A stretch of 42,047 nt of DNA from a virus. The notes below the pieces were generated by a model. That model did not search any database, was not told where the DNA came from, and saw nothing but the letters and a program-made list of their open reading frames with translations. Position 1 is the first letter of the stretch. Every line of letters begins with the position of its first letter. Of this stretch, positions 23,801 through 32,600 are shown one piece after another. The stretch lies in IMG/VR virus record IMGVR_UViG_3300030116_003833, positions 1-42,047 of that record; one strand, 5' to 3'. Position numbers and translations under genes: made by a program.

Positions 23801-26695
23801 GCGTCAATTCACGGGTTATCACATCGTCTGTATTTTGACACATTTCACGATTGGGGGAATCAGGCAGCGACATTGACCGAAGTCAAAAATCAAATGATTA
23901 TTGGGTTGCCTGTTGTAATGGGTTGTTGGCTATCCGATAATGATTCAAGTTTCAACGGAACGGTTCAACCGTTGGTTGGATTTTCCGCTACTGCTGGAAC
24001 GAGCAATAGCACCATGGCACAGAATTTCATCAATCCAATGAAGAACGCTCTATGCCTTGGAAATACCCCAAGCAATAGGACTTCAATTTGCATTGACCCA
24101 TCGGACAGTAGTCGCATCCTAATCAATGGCGGGGTGTCCATGGAGGGCTTCTCATTTGACCCCGGCAATCACCTATACGGTGCTGATGATATGCCACTAC
24201 TCCCTCCTGTGGAATGTAGGACAGGTCATTTCGCTCTCAAAGGCAAGCGTAATGACAACACATTGGATTATGTTCGCCCACTACATATAAACCTTGGAAG
24301 TGTAGCCAATTCAAACAATGTCAGCAATTTCCGTGAAGCGGTCAATGAAGTGATACGGAAAATCAATCAAGCAGGGCATCCAGATGCGAAGAATAGCAAC
24401 GGAGGAAGCGCATTCAACCCACCACAATTATTCACAGAAGCAGACGGAACAGAAACCGTTTCAAGCCTTGATACGGGAACGCACATGGGTTATGTCCGTG
24501 CGTTCTTGGGCGAAAATGTTGAAAGCCGTGATGGTGAAAGAGGCATTTCAATTGTAATTCATAGCACTATTCCCGGTGCTACGGGTCGCAATTTTGCCGT
24601 GTGGTTGCACAACCGAGGTATCTATCCTTATCGCCCTATCCAAACAATAGGGCATGGTGGGTTGTTGGCGACAAATAGCCGATCGTATCAGGCTTCATCA
24701 TTCCCTGCCCCTTTGCCATTAGGTATGGATGGGGAAACACATATTCCGATTACTACATTTCAAGGAGGTGTCCACGGTTCACTTCAAAATGCCAAGGGCG
24801 ACCTTCGCACCTACAACGGAATAGGCAGCGAATTTATTCTCAAAGGGATAAAGAACGCCAAGACAAATGCTGGCAACAATTTCCCGGCTTATGACATTGT
24901 TTCATTCCCACACATAGCCGTTGAAAGGAACGCATTGGATTTAATCAAACGGTATAGTCAGCACACCGATTCTTCAAGTGTTGGCTACATTTTGGTTGAT
25001 GATAAATTGGTTGGAACATTTGAAAATATCGTGGGTGCAATTGGTGGAACAAACGCCAAGCGAGAAGGTGTAGGGTCGTGTGCATTCTTAACCAATGCTC
25101 AACCTGTTGATGATGGACTGATTAAGAAGTGGTCGGAGTCCTTTGTTGATCGTAATGGAGAAGCAAAGGATTCAGTCATTCGCATCCTCTATCCTTTACC
25201 TGACGCACACGGCATTCTGTTCTTTGGTGGTGGACACACGGGAACGGTCTTTGACATCAGCGATGGAACGAATAACGATTACTCCGATTTTTACACACAT
25301 CATTATTCTCAAGGGCCAACGGGTTATGGTGGCTTTCAAAACCTACACGAAGTGCAAACATCGGCAGCCGTATTGGACTTCACAAACCTCAAAAATACAG
25401 ATACCGTCAAGGAAAACACCTATCAAGGAATACACACTAAGCATGGGGTTGTTCAATCGGGTCAAATGCCCGATGATTCGCACTACATTGAAAATGAATG
25501 TGTGTTCTATGCAAGACTAAACGAAGATGCACTATTCGCCACAAACCACGGAACAAACGGTGTTGAACAAAAAATTGACACATTGTTTGGGGTTAAGGGT
25601 GTCCTTTACGGCAATTACTCGGCTAATGCTTTGGGTGGCCCAATCACGGCTGACGGAGATTCAAAGGGCATGGATTGGGCTACTGCCAATAACATGGCTA
25701 TGTCGCTACATCATGTGGGCGAAGGAACAGGCACGAGTCCTCAAATGCGTGTCGCTTTGACTGACCCAACCAGAATAGTCGGTTCTGATCCGCAAGGGTA
25801 TTCTGTGTCGTTTTTCGTGAGCGCAAAACCAAACATAGGCCCATGGACAAGTGAAGCATACGCTAATGGCCCTGTGCTTCATGCTATCACAGATAACAAT
25901 GCAACGCTCGGTGTGTCGCTATTGACAAAAGAAGGAAGCGACCCTGCTATGATGGAAATGATTGTAGTCGTGAGGTGTCCTCAAAGCATTGGTTCACAAT
26001 TTGACTACTATTGTCCAGCATTTGAAGTGGAAAAAGACGCATGGACTCATATTGTTGTTTCATGGACTACCGGGCCAAACGCTCAAATTTATGTTGATGG
26101 TGTTTTTCAAGCGTATGCGGGTGGCACATCATCCGCTGCGGAATTGCGACAGATGGGTGATTCATCATACGAAGCGGGTTCAATCGCAAACACCCCTCAT
26201 TTAGCACCAACCATGGGAATCCCAAGACTCGTTTCGTCTGGGGTGCTGGTGAATAAAACGGGAGGCTATACGGCTGGTGAAACGGACACGATTGTGGTTG
26301 ATACCGTAACTGCAAGGTCGCAATTCTCAATTGGCGATGAGGTGTTCAATGCAAGTGATCAAATCTTGGGCGTTATCAAGACACTTAACGACACAGGAAT
26401 CACCTTCACGACCAAATTGATAAATGCCGTTGGCAACAATGGCAATTTGAAGAAGGCATCAGCATTGGCAAGCACTTGGTATGGGCGCACAAGCAATATG
26501 CTCGCCATTGGAACGGCAATCAATTCTTTAACACCAACCTCAACCTACTACTATGGGCGACACTATGGCGGTGCATCCAACGCTTACGATCCGATTTGTT
26601 TCAAGGGTGCGCTTGCAGAAGTAGCGTTGTGGAATAAAGTGCTATCACAAGCAGAAGTAACCGAATTGTTTGATGCTCAAGGGGTGTGGAATTGA
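20882..26695 (+). CDS. Giant tail protein with C-terminal LamG domain
   Basis: This encodes 1937 aa from ATG 20882, just after the previous stop. The N-terminal 60 residues are helical, and the rest is strand-rich. A small beta-module of the type GDKIYAGISGAFVGTVASVT lies at about residues 876-935 and a related one (IGDEVFNASDQILGVIKTLN) near 1800-1855. Residues about 1638-1937 look like a LamG/concanavalin-like domain (YSVSFFVSAKPNIGPWTSEA, TGPNAQIYVDGVFQAYAGGT, FKGALAEVALWNKVLSQAEV) interrupted by the second module. There is no visible catalytic motif. It is likely a baseplate or fibre component used in adsorption. Function is inferred from domain type and gene order. Confidence 0.6.
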   Translation: MPELTESMILTAIATDAATASTELTQALIEMTQYMPVVIVPNLPGQADPVEIVEHEFAISAYNAIRWMITKGLVTKGPLLATLLIELGANPHAPPTPPAHTINDLDDYYINVVNGGSVILNSGDITAAFLGVPSTPIYGSGNPPATGDAFSTVSGNLTQPVKDIPGMCGLTSYNRVEGHFYLKHLPEPKLESVRRTVQGVSDRFESQYEDPHIKSVVSNNEKVRLTEQVFSGEPLTIETKTQLATYTASGVVKHAFVVQGGDSFTDTTYGNVVSSTQDSIVAIALEDIRPFLLKGLDDEENALFDLVNPTKPTNENYVRHLAPEAESRVAVLETPTALQNAGGPSKILIHYNAIDLTGEVVAGWKSSSYFTASDHAHTYRNDMDAILTMESKGWLVVEKTVPDTNTVFVDTSHGYPVYRTVLDWLRRPYNANQFSSPPTYTPLTIHSPGGIITIPSKDFQGELIDNSLRSNPTGDLSISPFINLDNCAHTVIQQTIAGNRIRNDPYGPPVAIPHTRSPIQKNDSVYHTLTITSQTKEDLRSSYSQSPSLTPVNFEQFDIIDNLVKGDRHTILIQPSNRMRTKTLETIKTRQDGLSRHHNCSIELTLMRGRIEEVNPLSGDDNASGVSLRGRSQLLDITDRLAERDFSLNEGFGVKEIGDLGSPAVSMTLGGLGQGGIDVAPTRTEHSKLPIWKDKVIGTNNPSVRNDKQTSTYYASTRALVELPLFPSMFYDINNWLPTSVEKRSPLPTEKCMEMVIDCTMTAINRPQMQHYENRWAIDWGMRGSVSSMKIHDYKPVAGQTIIRFMRENAASFLKLGTYSGGETIAASGTSASDSYIEVDSVYPFVEEGGINSFASISNKNATGITINTLLGEPAGSTTLVVTSDARLHFKTGDKIYAGISGAFVGTVASVTSTNINLTSGSLVSLNNGEDISTPYWNLGSASATPNGDNGFAVTVGEGVINDTGGIRLRIYKASIHGLSHRLYFDTFHDWGNQAATLTEVKNQMIIGLPVVMGCWLSDNDSSFNGTVQPLVGFSATAGTSNSTMAQNFINPMKNALCLGNTPSNRTSICIDPSDSSRILINGGVSMEGFSFDPGNHLYGADDMPLLPPVECRTGHFALKGKRNDNTLDYVRPLHINLGSVANSNNVSNFREAVNEVIRKINQAGHPDAKNSNGGSAFNPPQLFTEADGTETVSSLDTGTHMGYVRAFLGENVESRDGERGISIVIHSTIPGATGRNFAVWLHNRGIYPYRPIQTIGHGGLLATNSRSYQASSFPAPLPLGMDGETHIPITTFQGGVHGSLQNAKGDLRTYNGIGSEFILKGIKNAKTNAGNNFPAYDIVSFPHIAVERNALDLIKRYSQHTDSSSVGYILVDDKLVGTFENIVGAIGGTNAKREGVGSCAFLTNAQPVDDGLIKKWSESFVDRNGEAKDSVIRILYPLPDAHGILFFGGGHTGTVFDISDGTNNDYSDFYTHHYSQGPTGYGGFQNLHEVQTSAAVLDFTNLKNTDTVKENTYQGIHTKHGVVQSGQMPDDSHYIENECVFYARLNEDALFATNHGTNGVEQKIDTLFGVKGVLYGNYSANALGGPITADGDSKGMDWATANNMAMSLHHVGEGTGTSPQMRVALTDPTRIVGSDPQGYSVSFFVSAKPNIGPWTSEAYANGPVLHAITDNNATLGVSLLTKEGSDPAMMEMIVVVRCPQSIGSQFDYYCPAFEVEKDAWTHIVVSWTTGPNAQIYVDGVFQAYAGGTSSAAELRQMGDSSYEAGSIANTPHLAPTMGIPRLVSSGVLVNKTGGYTAGETDTIVVDTVTARSQFSIGDEVFNASDQILGVIKTLNDTGITFTTKLINAVGNNGNLKKASALASTWYGRTSNMLAIGTAINSLTPTSTYYYGRHYGGASNAYDPICFKGALAEVALWNKVLSQAEVTELFDAQGVWN

Positions 26696-26696
26696 T

Positions 26697-29600
26697 ATGG
26701 CAAAAATAAGGTCATTCAAACGAGAAGCATACCCTGCTGATACCCGCACAATGGGAACAGACGATGCTCGCCCACCGAGCGGGTATTTCAGCCTCCATTT
26801 CACATACCCTGATACCGAATACACCGATGCTACCGCAACCACATGGGCTGCGGGAGGCAACAATTTGGGAATGCACTTTTTGGTGCGAACCAAATTGGCA
26901 AACGATAGTGTTGGAACATACGCTAATGGCGACAATTTTTTCGTCATTGATTTGAAACGAGCGAGCGAGGCAGCAACCGCTGCATCATCTTCATTGACCT
27001 ATGACTTGGGTTCAAAAGAAGCAGCCATGATGATTGCTTCGGCAATCAATTCATCCCGTGATTATCAAACGGGTTCACATTCAAGAGGTCGCTATTTGCG
27101 AGCCAAATATCAAAAAATGTCAGGAAAGGAAACCTATCAAGGAACGAATAACAGACCACTTGGATTTTTGACAGGCGGTGAGGGTGGATCGCTGAAATGG
27201 CAATCGGAAAATGACTACGCAAAAGGCTCAACCAATGTCATAGATGTGAAAGAAGCAGCGGGCGGAAGTGTCATTTTGACAACCATCCACGAAGGTGATA
27301 AAATTTACACGGCTGGTGCTAATTCACGCTATGTTGGAACAGTAGCGAATGTAATCAGCACACGGATTTATTTTCAAGACGCAATAGCAACCGATTTATT
27401 CACCAGCGACCCTATTCGTCTTGGTAAAGTGGAAATGATGTTTGGAGAATTGTATCTTGGAACGGACACGAACAAAATCCCTGCTCTTGGTTTGCCATCG
27501 GACATACCCCAAAAGGGAAAAATGACAACAACAATTTCATCAACCACCTACACACTATACTACGATTCGTGGACTGTTGGTCGTGATGACAATTTCGTCA
27601 ATACCGATCAAGGTGGTGTGATCATGTTCAATGTTTATGACTATGACACCGCATTTGATTTTGACGGCATCGCTGGAACCGAACCCATTTGGACAATTGA
27701 CAATGACACAAAGCAACAACATACGGTGGTTGTGTCATGGGAAAGCGACACCCCAACGGGAGGGGGCTATTGGGGAACGGCAAACGGTGGCCCTATTGTG
27801 CAAGGATTGGGTGCGCCTTTGCCTGTGTGGTATTTGGCTGCTAAACCCATGGATGGGGGCAATATGGGATTGCCTGACATTGGACACGAATCACGAGGGG
27901 CGCAACCATCCGCCCTTAGCGGGCATGGGTATAGCCGATTCTCCATTGAAGGTTTGAATTCATGTGCTTTGCCCGACTTGCCTCCACCTGATATGCCGTT
28001 TGATGGCCCATCAATCATGGGTGAAGTCGCTGCTGACCCGTTTCAATGGACAGGTTTGACACCACCAAGAAGCACCGTGCAAAAGGACACTTTGCTATTG
28101 GAGGAAAATGAATTTGGAACATTGATGGATTCAATAAAACCCCGCCCAACAAATTGCTACATCAGCACCAACGCTGATATTGCACCCGGTGCAACCGAAT
28201 TGAAAATCATAGCACCAAACACCGTTTTCAAAGACCACTTTGATGTTGGTGATACCATTTATACAGAAGAGGGAGAGGTTGTAGGGGTCATCAACAACAT
28301 TAGCGACATTCATTCAAGTGGTTTGAGAGCAATTGGCCCAAAGCACCGTTCAAGCGGGGTTCAAATTGTTAGAGGGCTGGTTGATGCTGGAATCACGGCA
28401 AACGGAAATGTGGGTGTCGGTTCAAGCACTACAATTAACACAAACGGTGATCCAAGAACCGCCTACAATATCGGTGATATTGTTTATGGGGGTGGATTAA
28501 AGTCATTCCCCGTTGGAAAAATACAGGCTTTGACCGCATCATCAATCACCTTAGAAGCCAACAATGCGATGGTGATTATCAACAATTACCCATTTTATCA
28601 TGTTCCTCGTGGCACAAGCACCTATCAATACTTGGTTTTCAATGATGATGTCAGTAGCACCTTTGTGATTGGTGATGTGTTGTATGATACCGACAAAAAT
28701 CAAATTGGAACGGTTGCTGAATTAACTGTGGATGGCGAACCGACAACAATAGGCATTGTTGGTGCGAGTATTTCACCATTAAAATCAGATCTTGTGCCTC
28801 TCAAGCAAGTGGTGAATTATGAAATCATCAGCAAAATCGTGGCAACAGGAAATAGTTACACTACCGCCACCAATGTAGCCACCACGAGCGCAACGGGTTT
28901 GGGAATGACGGTGAATTACACCGCTTATGATGGAGGTGTAGTATCGGTTCAAGTCCACACCGCTGGTAGTGGATATAGCGTAGGGGATGTTATCACCATC
29001 ACAGGTGGTGGTGGTAATGCAACATTCACCTACACAGGGAAACCAGCGGGTGTGTCCTACACATCAAGTGATTTTGATGCTGGTGAGGAATTACAGGTGT
29101 ATAATGACGACCCCATAACGGTTGGTGCAACGGCATCGGCTTTCGATCCAGAAGCGTTTGGTGATAATGGTTCAATTTACGCCTACACCAATGAAAACAA
29201 TCCTCGGACTATCCTTGAGTCTGCGTCTGGGATTTTGGCTACTGCACTTAACGCAACCCTCGGTGATACTCGTGTTCCCTACACCACCTCATCAATCATA
29301 CTCCAATCACATGACGGTGAAATAGCCAACGATTTACCACTATACCGAGCCGTTTCTAAAATCACTTTATCATCAGCGACCACCGTGAACCTGTTTAACG
29401 GTCAAGGTCTGTTCAAATCCAAGGATAACGCCCCATGGTCTGTTATGCTTGAAAATGGGTATAAAATGCTCAGCGATTTTTCAACCCACACCAATTCTGT
29501 TGATGGGGAATATGCTGAAATGTCCAACCTGTATCAAAGTAGTGTTGCACGAACCAAAGCGGTTGCTAAATTTGGTTTGAAAAGCGAAAACACATTGAAT

Positions 29601-32600
29601 GCCACTTCAACAAATCCATTTGTAGGAGAGAAAGGATTCGTCAGTCGCCCATACCGCACAACCCGTGATGTGAACACACAACGGGTGCGTGGGTTGTTCG
29701 TGTCAAACGAGGAAATGGTGTGGGAAAGCCTGTCCGTTGTTGATGATAAAGGACAAGAATTGATTTTGGAGGGCGGTTCACCCTTTGGAACGGTAATCAA
29801 GGATTTCACCTACAAACAAACACGAGTCAATCCCAACACAGGAACAGAAACACCTCTCCCTTCAACGGTTGGAAGCGGAATTGAACCCAATTTGGAAATC
29901 AACCTCCCATCACAGGATGAAATACCGGGGAATATCATAGTGCGCTCAGGTCATGATCGTGTGCAAGCGTGGTCTAACCTCACATGGGGCATGGGTGGTC
30001 TTTCAGCACCAACCACAGGTCTTGCGGGCGAGGATGAGCAATCAAGCAAGTCCGTTAGGGCTACGGCATTTGACACACACGACAGGATGTTGCACTTTCA
30101 CCCTGTGCGTATCATTCACGATAAATTGGAGGGTCAATTCGGTTTGAATACCAATGCCGTTGCTGGTGGTGTGCCAAGTGGAACGACCAGATTGTTCGCT
30201 GCTCACAGATTGAGTGATCACACAGAACGAGGGTCGGTATTGAAAGACACCGACAATGGTGTTGATGGCTCATACCTACACCCTCATCACCGCATTCGCT
30301 TTGGTCGCCAAGGACACCATTTTGTTGCACCATTGACAATGCGAGGAACACCGATGGCTTTGCGTAGGCAATTGCACCGTTCACACGGGTCGGCATATTC
30401 GCTATTGTTTGAAGCCGAAACGGAAAACAAACATTGGGGCTTTCAATCCACCTACAATGGAGGATCCGCACCAAATCCATCCGCAACCACCTATTACCTT
30501 GATACACTTGAGGTCAAATCCTATGCTTACAACACAGGTTCTTTCGCTGCTGATGGTTTCCCAATGGATGAAATCAAGAACGCTGGCTTGCCAAATTGGA
30601 GGCGGTATAATGGTGCTACACCACACGAAAAAATTGATGTTTTGTTTGCACCGGGGCAATTGCACACAAAGGTGGAGGGGGCTACTGAGCAAGCACAATG
30701 GGTGAGCGACTATCACCCAATGGATGTTTCAAATTGGGGTGGCCCGTATGGGAACAACATCACCAACGGGCCAATTGCTTTGACCGTTGATTCAAGAACG
30801 GTGAATAACAGGCATAATGCGGGAGAAGAATTCACATTGAATGGGTTTATGCTTTCACAATACACGCTGATGGGTGGTCGCCCCGAACCAGCGTGGAATC
30901 AAAAAGTGGCTGAAAGCCTCAATGGTGATACTCACCACTACACTATGACAGGACACCCTGCTGGATGGCGCACGGCTCGTGTAGGCACAGAATTGGCTAC
31001 CGTGCCACCATTGATTGCACACGACCCCGAAATGGTGAACGCATCAGCCGTTCCTGTCGCAATTGTTGAGTCGCCTTCATCAGCAAGTGATTTTGAAGCA
31101 ACAGACTCCCATGCTGATATGGCATTGGTGGGTTCAAGCGATACCAATTCTCAATCCATACCCGATGCGTTCCTTTGCACATGGCTGGCTGAGTATTCGC
31201 ACCCTGCACTACTTGGCACAAACCGTGAGCATTACATGACATTCCGATACCGTGAAGCGGGTATGCCAAATGCGGTTGATCAACCAAGTGTGCGTGGACT
31301 TTACTTGCGAAACGCACCAGCCATTGACTCAGGTTCGGTGGATAAGGGAATGCCCTTTGAACGAATCTATGCGTTTCAATGGCTACAACAATACGGCTAC
31401 AATGGTTTGAATGCTGGCGGGCATGGAACGAATTGGGGTCAAAGGGCAGCCAATGCGGTTTTGATGGGGCATTCGGGATTGCGTGAACCACATGGCACAC
31501 TACGGTTGCCACATCAATTTACATTGAGAGGCGTTAGTGTGCGCCAATCCCGTGGAGAAGGTATTGGTGATGGGCTGAACCCTCGCAAGATTTTCAGCCG
31601 TTGGGTGTTAGACCAAGACACCACCAATTCATACAAATGGAATCAGATGTTTGTGGTGAATAACCCAATGGTTGCTTTGGATTGGAGTAGGCGATTGCCT
31701 CTCCGTGCATTTGGTTTCAAGACAGGATCAGACGCATTGAATATGTTGGCTGGCGACCCAAGTGAAACATCATCCTCAATGAACGCCATCCTCCGTTCCG
31801 CACGGTATGATGGTGGCAAGCACGATAGCATGAACGACATGGAAAAGGGTGTTGATTGGGCGTGGGAATCATCAGCAACCTACACGGGCGTTGAGCGAAA
31901 CACACCAATCGGTATTGTGGTTTCACAACAAACCAACGAAGGCTTCAACGGTCAAGGTTTCAACAGGCTATCAAATGACCCATGGACACAGAAGGAAAAG
32001 CGTGTGGGTATGGGGCGTGTGCTACAAAACGATAACTTGGGTATGGTTTCACCACGGGCTATGCCGTCTGGTGTCATGGATGCACACCGAACAGAATTCG
32101 CAACCATCACCGGGTCAAGTGCAAAATTCCTACAAGCCAAATCAGTCAATACGGGTTCTGATCCTATCATTGGTTTGAACCACCATTCGGGCGATAGGGT
32201 GAAGGCTGCTGATTCTGTTGAAGCCAATTATCAATCATCCGAATTCACCGCAACAGTAGGCAACGAATTCTATCATCACAAAGGAAACAACCTACACTTG
32301 AACGCTCATCCCGTTGATGTAAAAATCAATGGTGAAACCGACAATCAGCATTTCCCTGCGGTTGGTTGGGGCAAGAACCTCAACATGAAGGATAAGGGGC
32401 AAGCCGAGCGTGGAACATTACCAATTCCTTTGCACGAAATCGCAGACCACCGTCAAGTGCAATCCGACTTATCCCCTCGTTTGGGTATGTCCGTTGAAAC
32501 CCATAGTGAATTCACCACGGGCAAAAACACAGACTACATCATCACCAGCACCAAAGCCGTTTCACTTCATAGTGATTTGGCAGTAGGGCAAGTGTTCCCT

